Source: Streptomyces longhuiensis (GTDB lineage Bacteria > Actinomycetota > Actinomycetes > Streptomycetales > Streptomycetaceae). Taken from it: DNA of 64,000 nt. The position numbers and the translations under genes are program-made. The notes beneath the pieces are model-generated. The model was given only the letters and a program-made list of their open reading frames with translations, had not been told where the DNA came from and did not search any database. Below, one piece after another: positions 10,807-19,854 of this stretch. Positions within the stretch are counted from its first letter, which is position 1. Each line of letters starts with the position of its first letter. Location of the stretch: contig NZ_CP085173.1 in assembly GCF_020616555.1 (NCBI RefSeq), positions 558,001 to 622,000 of the forward strand, read 5' to 3'.

Positions 10807-11016
10807 ATGCAGATCGTTGTGGACCTCACGCGCTGCCAGGGCTACGCCCAGTGCGTCTTCCACGCGCCGGAGGTGTTTGAGCTGCACGGCGAGGAGGGGC
10901 TGCTGTACGCCACGGCCGTCCCCGATGACCAGGTCGAGCGCGTGCGCGAGGCCGTGGCGGCGTGCCCGGTGCAGGCCATCCTCCTCGGGAAAGAGGTGAG
11001 CGGCGGTGCCAGGTGA
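10807..11016 (+). CDS. P450-type ferredoxin, probable [3Fe-4S]
   Basis: A 69-residue electron carrier. The cysteine pattern is CQGYAQC (residues 10-16) plus ACPVQAI toward the C-terminus. The position that would hold the fourth ligand is Tyr, which points to a [3Fe-4S] cluster as in ferredoxins serving bacterial P450s (established for the family; cluster type inferred). The start is placed at ATG 10807 with GAGGAA ahead of it; in-frame GTGs at 10798 and 10801 are alternatives. Its end overlaps the start of the reductase gene by 11 bases, implying translational coupling, and the P450 follows. Confidence 0.85.
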   Translation: MQIVVDLTRCQGYAQCVFHAPEVFELHGEEGLLYATAVPDDQVERVREAVAACPVQAILLGKEVSGGAR

Positions 11017-12373
11017 CCTCAAGGACGGCCGCATCGTCATCGTCGGAGCCTCGCTGGCCGGGCTCAGGGCCGCGGAGGCGCTGCGCGAGGAGGGTTTCAA
11101 AGGCTCGCTGACCGTGGTCGGGGACGAGCCCCACCCGCCCTATGACCGGCCGCCCCTGTCCAAGCAGGTGCTGCTCGGGCAGGCGACGGCGGAGACCACC
11201 GGGCTGCCGATGCGCCGGGACCCGGACGCCGAGTGGAGGCTGGGCGTACGCGCCACCGGCGTGGACCCGCTCGTGAAACAAGTGTTGCTGGATGACGGTG
11301 AGTCGCTGCCGTACGACCGTCTGCTGATCACCACCGGGACCCGCGCGCGCCCCTGGCCCAACCAGGACGAGGGCGCCCTGGACGGAGTGTTCACCCTGCG
11401 CACCCGTGAGGACGGCGCAGGGCTGGCCGAGCGGCTGGCCGCCGGTCCGGAGCGAGTGCTGGTCATCGGCGGCGGCTTCACCGGCTCGGAGATCGCCTCC
11501 GCCTGCCGTGAACTGGGGCTGGCGGTCACGGTCGCCGAACGCGGCCCCGCGCCCCTGGTGGGCGCGCTCGGCGGGACCCTCGCGAAACTCGCGGCCGCCA
11601 TGCAGCGCAACCACGGCGTCGACCTGCGTACCGGGGTGACGGTCACCGCCCTGCACGGGAACGGCAGCTTCACCGGCGCCGATCTGTCCGACGGCAGCCG
11701 TGTCGACGCCGACGTCTGTGTCGTGGCGTTGGGCGCGATCCGCAACGTTGAGTGGCTGGCGGACTCCGGGCTGGCGTCGGGGCCTCGCGGGATCGCCTGC
11801 GACGCCGGTTGTCGCGCCTTCGACATGTACGGGATCGTCACCGACGACGTCTTCGCGGCCGGTGATGTCTCCCGCTTCCCACATCCGCTCTTCGGCTACC
11901 AGATGCTCTCCCTGGAGCACTGGGGCAACGCGGTCGAGCAAGCTGCGGTAGCGGCCCACAACATGGTCAGTCCGGGGCCGTTGCGGCGCCCGCACCTGGC
12001 CATCCCGACGTTCTGGTCGACCCAGTTCGGGCTCAACATCAAATCGGTGGGCGTGCCCACCTACTCCGACCACGTGGTCATCGCCCAGGGCTCTCTGGAG
12101 GCGCGCCGCCTGGCCATGGTCTACGGATACCAGGGGCGGGTCACCGCCGCGGTCACCGTCGACATGGCCAAGTCGCTGGACTACTACCGGCACCTGATCG
12201 AGACGGCCGCTCCGTTCCCGCCCCCGCCCGGCGCGGCGGACCGTGCGATCGCGGCCGACATACCGCTCCCCTCCGATGTCCCGGATCCTTCCGTACTCTC
12301 CCACGGCCCCACCGTGGCACTCACCGGATACCTGCCCGACCGCCGGCTGACCGCGGTACAGCCCATGCGCTGA
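11006..12373 (+). CDS. FAD/NAD(P)H-dependent ferredoxin reductase
   Basis: A 455-residue flavoprotein of the putidaredoxin-reductase/BphA4 type that passes electrons from NAD(P)H to ferredoxin. It has an N-terminal FAD-binding Rossmann motif (IVIVGASLAGLRAAEALRE), the PPYDRPPLSK signature near residue 50, a second nucleotide-binding motif (VLVIGGGFTGSEIA, about 150) and the ATG/GD-type FAD motif VFAAGDV. The C-terminus carries an extra acidic/proline-rich tail of about 45 residues. It is coupled to the ferredoxin gene upstream and is followed after 31 bases by the P450, so all three parts of a class I P450 system are together. Confidence 0.9.
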   Translation: MPGDLKDGRIVIVGASLAGLRAAEALREEGFKGSLTVVGDEPHPPYDRPPLSKQVLLGQATAETTGLPMRRDPDAEWRLGVRATGVDPLVKQVLLDDGESLPYDRLLITTGTRARPWPNQDEGALDGVFTLRTREDGAGLAERLAAGPERVLVIGGGFTGSEIASACRELGLAVTVAERGPAPLVGALGGTLAKLAAAMQRNHGVDLRTGVTVTALHGNGSFTGADLSDGSRVDADVCVVALGAIRNVEWLADSGLASGPRGIACDAGCRAFDMYGIVTDDVFAAGDVSRFPHPLFGYQMLSLEHWGNAVEQAAVAAHNMVSPGPLRRPHLAIPTFWSTQFGLNIKSVGVPTYSDHVVIAQGSLEARRLAMVYGYQGRVTAAVTVDMAKSLDYYRHLIETAAPFPPPPGAADRAIAADIPLPSDVPDPSVLSHGPTVALTGYLPDRRLTAVQPMR

Positions 12374-12404
12374 CCCGCCGCCCGTCCCACGACGAGGAGC
12401 CACC

Positions 12405-13604
12405 ATGGACTCCGAGACCCTGCTGGCACGGATCACCGACTACGCCAGCCGCCCCAACCCCTATCCGCTGTACGCGGAACTCCGCGAGGCCGGTCCCGTG
12501 GTACAGCAGGCGGATGGCAGCTGTATGGTCGGCACGTACCACGAGATCGCCGCACTGCTGCACGATCCTCGGATGAGTGCTGATCCGCGCTCCCGCACCA
12601 CGCCTTCCCCCTACGAGGTGCAACTGCAGCCGCCCTTCCTGGCACTCGACGACCCCGAGCACCACAGGCTGCGCAACGCGGCCATGCGACCGTTCGGTCC
12701 GCCGCACAGCCCGGGCCGGGTCGCTGCCATGCGAGGCGAGATCGTCCAGCTCACGAAGGATCTGGCGGAGGGTCTCCAGGAGGGCCGGCAGATCGATGTC
12801 GTCGACGACTTCGCCTACCCACTGCCGGTCACCGTGATCTGCCGTCTGCTCGGCGTCCCGCCCGAGGACGAGCCCCTGTTCCACGCATGGACCACCGCGA
12901 TCATCGCGGGCGCAGACATCGGGCCCGAAAGTGACAACGCCGAAAGGGACCGGGCGGCCCGCCAGGCCCGGCAGGAACTGGGCCAGTACCTGGTCGGCCT
13001 CGCCGAGCAGCGTCGTGGCCGGCCTACTGGCGACATGCTCTCCGACTTCATCAACGAACCGGACCCCGCCTTTCGGCTCACCGAAGAGGAACTGGCGGCC
13101 ACCACCGTCCTGTTGTTCCTCGCCGGACACGAGACCACGGTCAATCTGATCGCCAATGGCGTGCTCACCCTGCTGCGTCACCCCGACGAGCTGAGCCGTC
13201 TGCGCGCCGATCCCGGCCTGCTGCCACAAGCGGTAGAAGAACTGCTGCGCTACGAGCCCCCGGTCCATATGCGCGAGCGATCCCCCCTCGTCGACATCGA
13301 CATCGCCGGCACCAAGATCGCCGCCGGTACATCCATCGTTCTGGGGCTGGCCTCGGGCAGCCGCGACCCCGTGCGCTTCCACGAGCCCGACCGGTTCGAC
13401 CCCACCCGCCCGGACAACGAGCACTTCGGCTTCGGCAGTGGCATCCACCTCTGCTACGGCGCACCACTCGCCCGTGCCGAGGCCGAGTCCGCGCTCGGCG
13501 CGCTGATCCCCCACCTCAGCACGGCACAACTGGTGCAGGACCCGCCCCCCTACCGGCAGAGCGCCATGCTCCGCGGCCCCCGCCACCTGCCCATCCACCT
13601 GTAA
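12405..13604 (+). CDS. cytochrome P450
   Basis: A 399-residue soluble P450 with all hallmark motifs: I-helix oxygen-activation AGHETT (near 243), K-helix EELLRYEPP (ExxR), and the haem-binding loop FGFGSGIHLCYGAPLAR with the proximal Cys near 349. ATG at 12405 is preceded by GAGGAG. It resembles CYP107/CYP105-like actinobacterial P450s, but the subfamily and substrate cannot be fixed from sequence. Electrons presumably come from the ferredoxin and reductase encoded immediately upstream. No biosynthetic core enzyme is adjacent, so it may act in tailoring or xenobiotic oxidation. Confidence 0.93.
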   Translation: MDSETLLARITDYASRPNPYPLYAELREAGPVVQQADGSCMVGTYHEIAALLHDPRMSADPRSRTTPSPYEVQLQPPFLALDDPEHHRLRNAAMRPFGPPHSPGRVAAMRGEIVQLTKDLAEGLQEGRQIDVVDDFAYPLPVTVICRLLGVPPEDEPLFHAWTTAIIAGADIGPESDNAERDRAARQARQELGQYLVGLAEQRRGRPTGDMLSDFINEPDPAFRLTEEELAATTVLLFLAGHETTVNLIANGVLTLLRHPDELSRLRADPGLLPQAVEELLRYEPPVHMRERSPLVDIDIAGTKIAAGTSIVLGLASGSRDPVRFHEPDRFDPTRPDNEHFGFGSGIHLCYGAPLARAEAESALGALIPHLSTAQLVQDPPPYRQSAMLRGPRHLPIHL

Positions 13605-14131
13605 AGCGCTTGGACATCTGCGGTGTCCGGCTCCGCCGGATCTGGGTCCGCGGCGCCACCATCAGATTCGCTTCACCATCGGTCCGAAGGCCGATGCACT
13701 GCGAAGGAACTCGGGTAGCGGTGGCGGCGGACGAGCAGGCACCAGTGACCGTCCGCGTCGCCGTCGGGCGTCGTCCGGGCCGACGTCGGTCATGGCCCAG
13801 TCGTAGTGACGGTCGCCCTTGATCCCGTTGCCGGTGCGCATTTTTGGGATCCCGGCCCACGAAGCAGCCCGCCACCTTGCCCATCATCGAACCGCCCGGC
13901 AGGCGCCCAAGCTGGGGACATCGCAGTGTCGGCGATCTTGCGCGCCTCGACGGTGATCACCACCGGGAAACGGACCAAGCGGGTCCACTCCGGCGCCCAT
14001 GCCTCTCCGGCGACCGGGATCACCTCCGTCCCATGTCTTGTGCTGATGGCACGCAGCGATCAAGATGACGCCTGCATGTGACCGCTGGTAACCGCCGCCC
14101 ATCAGGGCTGGGACACGAAGAAGGTCCTGCT
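13605..14131. other. non-coding stretch after P450
   Basis: No confident gene. Minus-strand frames between about 13800 and 14080 contain short protein-like runs (for example TRLVRFPVVITVEARKIADTA) broken by frameshifts, which could be remnants of a lost gene, possibly a transposase, but I cannot identify a family. Confidence 0.35.
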
Positions 14132-14731
14132 GTGCCCGTACTTCGCCACACGACGAACACCCTAGGCACCCTGTCGACAAGCGTCCGCCTCACCGTCTTC
14201 GGCGCAGTGGTGGCCGCCGGCGCCGCGCTGCTCCCCGCCGCTTCCGCCACGGCCGCGGAGCCCGGCGTCGGGGGCTACACCGACCCCTCGTACGCGTCTG
14301 CGTGCACCTTCCACCGCTATGGCGAGGGCGAGACGCCGCCGCTCTCCCTGTTCAGCGCCGACCCGCTGTGTGTGGAGTACGCCAAGCGGGACATCACCGT
14401 GGCCAACGGCGGCGCGGCGCGCTTTGTACTGGCTGAGCCGGCGCGCTTCGCGATCGCCGTACCGGCTTGCCGATACTGGCAGTTGGACCACTGGAGCGTG
14501 CAGGCCACCGTCGGCGGTACCGAGATGGTGGGCTGGGACGGCAGTTACTGGTTCGACAAGGCGGAGGGCAGTGCCGCGGCGAAGGTACGCAACATCACCG
14601 TCGCCGGGCAGCCCGCCCAGGCCGAGGAGGCCGCGAGGGTGATCCGCCCGTATGACGCCCGGCTCGCCGACGCGCTCTTGCGCGACGCCGCGGGTGTGAG
14701 GGTGCAGCTGCCGGTGAGCGGGCTGTGTTGA
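14132..14731 (+). CDS. secreted protein of unknown function
   Basis: Read from GTG 14132 (preceded by GAAGAAGG) this is a 199-residue protein with a signal peptide (hydrophobic core VFGAVVAAGAALLPAASA, cleavage near ATAAE). The mature part has four Cys residues (near SACTF, DPLCVEY, VPACRYW and the C-terminal GLC), consistent with two disulfides after export. An in-frame ATG lies 54 bases upstream but would give an atypical polar leader. I do not recognise the domain. It overlaps the next gene by seven bases, so it belongs to the DUF5987-GMC oxidoreductase cassette. Confidence 0.7.
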   Translation: MPVLRHTTNTLGTLSTSVRLTVFGAVVAAGAALLPAASATAAEPGVGGYTDPSYASACTFHRYGEGETPPLSLFSADPLCVEYAKRDITVANGGAARFVLAEPARFAIAVPACRYWQLDHWSVQATVGGTEMVGWDGSYWFDKAEGSAAAKVRNITVAGQPAQAEEAARVIRPYDARLADALLRDAAGVRVQLPVSGLC

Positions 14732-15429
14732 GGGAACCGCCCGCTCGTCCCACTCGGCGCCGGCTGCTTGTGGGGCTGACCGCCGCCGTCGCCGCCCTGC
14801 GGGCCGGGGAGCTGACCGCCGATGCCGCGCCTTCGGCGCGTCCTGCCTCCGAGCAGGTCTCGGTGGCTCGGACGGGTCTGGTGCCCGACCCGACGACCGC
14901 CACCCTGGAGGCGTTTGCGGACACCATGGTCCCGGGCGAGAAACGGTACGGCCAAGACGCGGCGATCGCCGGCGCGGCCCCCGGTCCCGGCGCCGTGCAG
15001 GCGGGGGCCGTCGAGCTGCTCAACCTTCCCGACCTCGGCATCGGCGTACTGCTGCCCGAGCTGGCGCTGCTCGTCAACACCCGTGCCCTCGCCTTTGCGG
15101 CCACCCACGGCCGGGTCCTGCTGCCCACTCAACCTCCCTTCGTCGCCCTGCGGTTCACCGACCGCACCGTGCTCGCCGGAGAGCTGCTCACGCCCGGCGC
15201 CCCGGACCGGCAGCTGTATGTGCTGCTCGCCCTCTTCGCCGCCGCGGCCTTCGACACCGCAGCTCACCTGCACACCGCCGCAGCCATCCGGCAACGCCAC
15301 CCGGGCCTGGCCTGGATCGGCTTCCCGGCGCCCGACGCCGACGGGCTGTGGCGCTTCCCCGACTACTCGTACGGCCGAAGGCTCGCCTCCGAGCACCCGC
15401 TCACCACCCCCGGAGGGCACCCCGCATGA
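14725..15429 (+). CDS. DUF5987-like protein with Tat-type signal
   Basis: A 234-residue protein beginning at GTG 14725 or TTG 14728, overlapping the upstream gene. The N-terminus PTRRRLLVGL followed by an Ala-rich stretch resembles a twin-arginine signal. The body (TLEAFADTMVPGEKR, then alternating hydrophobic helices) resembles the DUF5987 family that accompanies GMC oxidoreductases in actinobacteria. By layout it parallels subunit 3 of gluconate 2-dehydrogenase, a small Tat-targeted partner of a GMC flavoprotein; that parallel is my inference. Its stop overlaps the start of the GMC gene as ATGA. Confidence 0.65.
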   Translation: MLREPPARPTRRRLLVGLTAAVAALRAGELTADAAPSARPASEQVSVARTGLVPDPTTATLEAFADTMVPGEKRYGQDAAIAGAAPGPGAVQAGAVELLNLPDLGIGVLLPELALLVNTRALAFAATHGRVLLPTQPPFVALRFTDRTVLAGELLTPGAPDRQLYVLLALFAAAAFDTAAHLHTAAAIRQRHPGLAWIGFPAPDADGLWRFPDYSYGRRLASEHPLTTPGGHPA

Positions 15430-17021
15430 GCACCACCGAACGCACCGACGTGCTGGTCATCGGCAGCGGCTTCGGGGGTGCCATCCCTGCCTACCATCTG
15501 GCCGCGGGTGGCGCCAAGGTGGTGATCCTGGAACGCGGACCGCACCTCACCGCCCCTGACTTCACCCATGACCTGCGCCTGGGCAGCTACACCCGGATCG
15601 TCGACCTCGTACAGGGCGACGGCATCACCGTCGTCGCCGGGAACTGCGTCGGCGGGTCCAGCGTGGTCTACTTCGCCGCTTCGCTGCGGGCTCCGGGCTT
15701 CGTCTTCGATCGCCGCGGCAGTCTGGGCCATCGCCTGTGGCCTTCGACCCTGACGCGCGCGGCACTTGACCCGTGGTACGACCGGGTCGAGGAGGCTCTG
15801 CCTGTCGCCGAGCAGAGCTGGGACCAAGTCCCTTACCCCGGAGGGTTGTTCGCTGCAGCGTGCGCCCGTGCGGGCCGCAGCTGCAATCCTGTGCCCGTCG
15901 CCGTCGACCTGGCCCGCTGCACCAACTGCAATTGGATGCTCAACGGCTGCCACTTCGACGCCAAGCGCTCCATGCTGCTGAACTACCTCCCTGCCGCGAC
16001 CGCGCACGGCGCCGAGATCCGTCCACTCCACGAGGCGCAGACCATCGCGCCTGCCACCACACCCGGATACCGCTACCGCGTCTCGTACACGCAGCTCGAC
16101 GCCGGCGACTACCGGCTGCCGGTCGGCGTGGGCGCGATCGAGGCCAAGACCGTGGTGCTGGCCGCAGGCGCTCTGGCCACCCCGGTGCTGCTGCAGCGCT
16201 CGGCTCCCCTGCTCGGCGGTGTCCCGCGAGCCGTCGGACGTTACTTCTCGGGCAACGGCGACCGCGTGTCCATCGCCGATGTCGACGAAGGCAAGGTGCG
16301 CGACCTGCTCGGTCTCGAGCGCGCACCGGGAATCCCGTACCAGGGCTTCCCCATCGGGAAGCCCATCGGCTCCATGTCGTACGACCGGCTCGATGCGGCA
16401 ACGGCGGAGTTCACCCGCTTCTCCCTTCAGCAGATCTACTTTCCCGGCATCACCGACCTGCTGGCCCAGGCCACTGACGCCCCGGCGACGAGCTGGTTCG
16501 GCGTCCGCAAGAAGGAGATGCGGGCACGCTGGCCGTCGTGGCTCTCTGTGCTCGCCATGACCGAGGACGACAACGAGGGCGTCTTCGGCCCACCGCCCCC
16601 CACAGGAAGCTCGACGCGCGTGGCCACATCGCTCTGTCTGTCCACGCTCTCGTACCGGCCGACAGCGAACACATTGCGCGGCTGGGCCGCCGCGGATGCC
16701 GAGGCCCGCGCGGTGCTGGAGAGCGACGGTCTTGCGCGGGTGCGGCCCTGGAGCGAGAACGCCGCCGGGTCCGTGAGCGCGCATCCCCTCGCCTCCTGCC
16801 GGATGGGGGACGACCCCGCCACCTCGGCGCTCGACGATCGCGGCGAACTGCGAGGCCATCCCGGCCTGTTCGTCACCGACGGTTCGGCAGTGCCGACCTC
16901 GCTCTGCGTCAACCCCTCACTGACGATCGCGGCGCTGGCCGAACGGGCGTGCCCCGGAATCGTGGAGAGCACCGTCGAGGCAGGCGTACGCGCACGGTAC
17001 GGGGCCCCCGCGCCCCGGTGA
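15426..17021 (+). CDS. GMC-family FAD oxidoreductase
   Basis: A 531-residue flavoenzyme. The N-terminus has the FAD-binding motif VLVIGSGFGGAIPAYHLA, followed by GNCVGGSSVVY (GMC flavin loop). A Cys-containing segment CTNCNWMLNGCHFDAKRS near residue 160 resembles that of cholesterol-oxidase-like and long-chain-alcohol oxidases. The C-terminus carries HPLASCRMGDD and FVTDGSAVPTSLCVNPSLTIAALAER, the conserved GMC end with catalytic His/Asn region. It has no signal peptide of its own, so if it is exported it would need a partner such as the adjacent DUF5987 protein. Substrate unknown; sterol or alcohol oxidation is plausible. Confidence 0.9.
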   Translation: MSTTERTDVLVIGSGFGGAIPAYHLAAGGAKVVILERGPHLTAPDFTHDLRLGSYTRIVDLVQGDGITVVAGNCVGGSSVVYFAASLRAPGFVFDRRGSLGHRLWPSTLTRAALDPWYDRVEEALPVAEQSWDQVPYPGGLFAAACARAGRSCNPVPVAVDLARCTNCNWMLNGCHFDAKRSMLLNYLPAATAHGAEIRPLHEAQTIAPATTPGYRYRVSYTQLDAGDYRLPVGVGAIEAKTVVLAAGALATPVLLQRSAPLLGGVPRAVGRYFSGNGDRVSIADVDEGKVRDLLGLERAPGIPYQGFPIGKPIGSMSYDRLDAATAEFTRFSLQQIYFPGITDLLAQATDAPATSWFGVRKKEMRARWPSWLSVLAMTEDDNEGVFGPPPPTGSSTRVATSLCLSTLSYRPTANTLRGWAAADAEARAVLESDGLARVRPWSENAAGSVSAHPLASCRMGDDPATSALDDRGELRGHPGLFVTDGSAVPTSLCVNPSLTIAALAERACPGIVESTVEAGVRARYGAPAPR

Positions 17022-17033
17022 AAGGAAGCCCTC

Positions 17034-17972
17034 GTGAACTCGCTCTACCCGCCGCGGTTGACCGGCCGCCCAGGGCGGCTCGAAGTCTGGTACGCGACGT
17101 TGACCGATCCCCGGACCGGCACCGGCGTGTGGATCCACCACGAAGTGGTGGCGCCTAAGCACGACGGCCCCGCCCGGGCGCATGGCTGGATATCCGTATT
17201 CCCACCCGACGGTCCGCCGGTCACCGAGCGGTTCGGGGTCCCGGACTCCCCACCGCCGCAGGGCGAGGCGTACTTCGAGGTGCCGGGCGTACGGGCATCG
17301 CCCCAACTGCTGGAAGGCACAGCGGGCGCGATCACCTGGCGCCTGACCGTCGCCGGGCGTGGAAAGCCCCTCTACACCTTTCCACGCTGGTCCTGGCAAC
17401 GTGAAATACTGCCCGCCGCCCAGATCGTGCCCGCCCCCGACGCCCTCTTCGAGGGGGAACTCGTCGTCGGAGAACGGCGGTTCATCCTCTCCGACGCCGT
17501 GGGAGGCGTCGCCCGGATCGCCGGGCACGGCAATGCCCAGCGATGGGCGTGGCTCCACGCGGGCCTCGGCGGCGGCGACGTGCTGGAAGTGGTGGCCGCC
17601 GTCGCCCGCCGTCCCACGATGCGGTGGCTGCCACCGTTGCCGATGCTTCAGCTGCGGATCGGTGGCACCGACTGGCCGCGCGACCCGCTGCTGACCGCGC
17701 CACTGCTGCGCGCACGGATCGGACTCCCCGACTGGTCGGTCACAGGCAGCACCGCGCGGCGCAGAGTACGCATCGATGTGACCCAGGACCCGGCCGACTG
17801 TGTGTCACTCTCGTACACCGACCCCGACGGAACGACCGCCACCTGCACCAACACCGAACGCGCCACCGTCGACGTGATCGTCGAACGCCGCACCGGACTG
17901 CACCAATTCGAGGTGGAACACCGCTGGCATCTGGATCACACGGGTCACGCGGAGGTGGGAACGCGCCCGTGA
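17034..17972 (+). CDS. lipocalin-like/tocopherol-cyclase-like hypothetical protein
   Basis: A 312-residue protein, GTG start with AAAGGAAG ahead of it, 12 bases after the GMC gene. The N-terminus (RLEVWYATLTDPRTGTGVWIHHEV) and the alternating strands through the protein recall the AttH/tocopherol-cyclase/CrtC type double lipocalin fold, which binds lipids or terpenoids. This assignment is from pattern memory only. No signal peptide or membrane helix is visible. Its position suggests it presents a hydrophobic substrate to the GMC oxidase (inference). A hairpin terminator overlaps its stop codon. Confidence 0.55.
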   Translation: MNSLYPPRLTGRPGRLEVWYATLTDPRTGTGVWIHHEVVAPKHDGPARAHGWISVFPPDGPPVTERFGVPDSPPPQGEAYFEVPGVRASPQLLEGTAGAITWRLTVAGRGKPLYTFPRWSWQREILPAAQIVPAPDALFEGELVVGERRFILSDAVGGVARIAGHGNAQRWAWLHAGLGGGDVLEVVAAVARRPTMRWLPPLPMLQLRIGGTDWPRDPLLTAPLLRARIGLPDWSVTGSTARRRVRIDVTQDPADCVSLSYTDPDGTTATCTNTERATVDVIVERRTGLHQFEVEHRWHLDHTGHAEVGTRP

Positions 17973-17987
17973 GCGCAGTGCTCACGG
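17967..17987 (+). terminator. hairpin terminator of GMC cassette
   Basis: CCGTGAGC and GCTCACGG form a perfect 8-bp stem with a 5-base loop that overlaps the stop codon of the lipocalin-like gene. A second imperfect 10-bp hairpin (18032-18059, arms GCCACCCCAC/GTGGGGCGGC) follows and may act with it. Confidence 0.65.
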
Positions 17988-18333
17988 CACACATCCACCA
18001 CGACGCCACTCTTGAGCGGCACAGCAAGGGCGCCACCCCACCCTGCGCTGTGGGGCGGCCACACTTCAGCTCATCCCCGGCCGCACGCCTGCCTCCGGAC
18101 CCTCGCCGTCCGACGTGAGGAGAGGTTCGTCAGGTAGGGCGAAGAAGACCTGACCCATCACCCCAACGGCATCCACAAGGATGCCTGCGCAGGGTTTGCC
18201 TTGCTCGGCGCGGCGGACCTGCCGGCCCGCCGCGGCTGCGAGATCATGAATGCCGCCTCCCGGCCGGCCCACCCTCGAACAGGGATCCGGGCTTCACGAC
18301 AGCAGGCAGTATCGACCCGGAGGAGGGCGGCGA
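17973..18333. other. intergenic region with tandem hairpins
   Basis: Apart from the two hairpins near its left end I see no features; the right end holds GGAGGAGGG at 18319-18327, the ribosome site of the PP2C gene. Confidence 0.45.
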
Positions 18334-19434
18334 GTGCCGACGCGCAGCGGTGTTGCCGAGGGCCCGCCGGCACCGACCTGGGTGACTCCTGGCGTGACGC
18401 TGGGGACGGCCGTCCTTCTCTACGCCCTTGTGGTCGGCATGCAGCTGAGCACCTCGCCGTCCTTGCACTTTCCCTCGGTCCTGGTCGCGATCCCCGCCCT
18501 CGTCGCGCTGGCTTTCTCCCCACCGATGATCATCAGTTCGGCCGTGGTGGTGACCGCGACCCGCTGGGCTTTCCTCCCGTTCGACGGGCGCATCGCCGCC
18601 GCGAGCGGCACCACCGCGGCGACTCTTGTCATCGCAGCCGCGGCCTGCTTCGTGGTCCGCCAGCGCCGACGTGAGTCCTCCCGGCTGCGGAAGGTCACCT
18701 CCGTAGCCGAGACCGCCCAACGCGCGGTGCTGCGTCCGCCGCCCACGGGGCTCGGCCCCTTTCGTATCGCGGCCGACTACCGCGCCGCCGCCCAGTTCGC
18801 CCGCATTGGAGGCGACCTCTACGCCGTCGTCAACACCGCCTTCGGTGTCCGCGCCCTGATTGGCGATGTCCGCGGCAAGGGCCTGGACGCTGTGGCCACA
18901 GCCGCCGTTGTCCTCGGTTCCTTCCACGAGGCCGCGTACGACTGCCCTACCCTCGGCAGTCTGACCGACCGACTCGAAATCAGCCTGCGGCGCAGCCTGG
19001 TCGACACCGAGGCGTTCGTCACCGCGTTTCTGGTCGAGCTCCACCCCGACGGCCTCACGTATGCGCTGTCGTGCGGGCACCCCGCACCGCTCATCCTTCG
19101 CAGCGACATCGTGTCCGAACTCCCCGCAGCCTGGGGACTGCCTCTGGGCCTGCGCGGTCTGGCACCCTCGGTCGGTCCGGTGGCGGCCCTCACCACTCGT
19201 CTCCGACCCGGTGACACCCTCCTGATGTACACGGACGGCCTTGCCGAGGCCCGCGACGCGGCTGGTGACTTCTACCCGCTCACCCGCCGCCTCGCCCATT
19301 ACGGGCGAACGCAATCCGGCCCCACTGCCCCTGGCCACCTTCTCGACTGGATCCAGACAGACGCCCTCGACCACAGCGGGGACGACACACACGACGACGC
19401 GGCGCTCCTCGCGCTCACCTGGACAGTCGAGTAG
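18334..19434 (+). CDS. membrane PP2C/SpoIIE-type serine phosphatase
   Basis: A 366-residue protein; GTG 18334 is chosen because GGAGGAGGG precedes it, while the upstream in-frame ATG has no site. Residues about 15-115 contain four hydrophobic helices; a short linker (RKVTSVAETAQRAVL) leads to a SpoIIE/PP2C catalytic domain with metal-binding motifs IGGDLYAVV, GDVRGKGLDA, SCGHPAPLIL, LLMYTDGLAEARD and DDAALLALTW. It lacks sensor domains such as PAS or GAF. It presumably dephosphorylates an anti-sigma-factor antagonist (family knowledge); the partner is not encoded nearby. A decayed paralog lies at 51.4-52.9 kb. Confidence 0.88.
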   Translation: MPTRSGVAEGPPAPTWVTPGVTLGTAVLLYALVVGMQLSTSPSLHFPSVLVAIPALVALAFSPPMIISSAVVVTATRWAFLPFDGRIAAASGTTAATLVIAAAACFVVRQRRRESSRLRKVTSVAETAQRAVLRPPPTGLGPFRIAADYRAAAQFARIGGDLYAVVNTAFGVRALIGDVRGKGLDAVATAAVVLGSFHEAAYDCPTLGSLTDRLEISLRRSLVDTEAFVTAFLVELHPDGLTYALSCGHPAPLILRSDIVSELPAAWGLPLGLRGLAPSVGPVAALTTRLRPGDTLLMYTDGLAEARDAAGDFYPLTRRLAHYGRTQSGPTAPGHLLDWIQTDALDHSGDDTHDDAALLALTWTVE

Positions 19435-19854
19435 GCACCCTGGCACGGGTGGGGGGTGGGCGACAGGCAACACGCCAGCCCTGCCGCCCACCCGGCTCCC
19501 ACCAGCCATGGTTCGTTGGCCAGGAGGGTGGTGCGGTCTCCTTCGGGCAGGCTCAGCGCTTCCCCGATGATGCGACTGACAGGGCGTCGGGTCGTTTCGA
19601 AGTCGGTCGTCACCCACGGACGCCATCCCAGCGGATGATCTCCGCTCGCAGGGATGGCCTGCTTTTCAGGGGATGGTGAACGTCTCTGCGAAACCCGGGG
19701 TTTGACAGTTGTGGAGGTACGCGACCGCAGTGCTGCGGTGTCTCGCAGAAGAGGCGTCGCACGGGCATTGACTCGGTCCCACCTCCGCACCCAGACTCCG
19801 AACAGCGCGTGTTAACGATACCACTGGCTTGAACATGCCTGAGGGAGCCGCCCC
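19435..19854. other. intergenic region upstream of mannoside operon
   Basis: No gene. It contains TTGACA at 19702-19707, TTGACT at 19768-19773 and the LacI-type operator at 19809-19824, so it holds the operon promoter. Confidence 0.5.
19809..19824 (+). promoter_or_regulatory. probable LacI-family operator of mannoside operon
   Basis: GTGTTAACGATACCAC is an imperfect palindrome centred on CG (5 of 7 positions match between half sites), the usual architecture of LacI-family operators. It lies 30 bases before the start codon of the binding-protein gene and just after the likely promoter. The LacI regulator at the end of the same operon is the natural candidate ligand. Confidence 0.6.

Noticed and set aside
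13790..14080. Minus-strand protein-like fragments possibly from a transposase
   Set aside because: Too short and frameshifted, and no motif I can assign to a family; reported only as a non-coding stretch.
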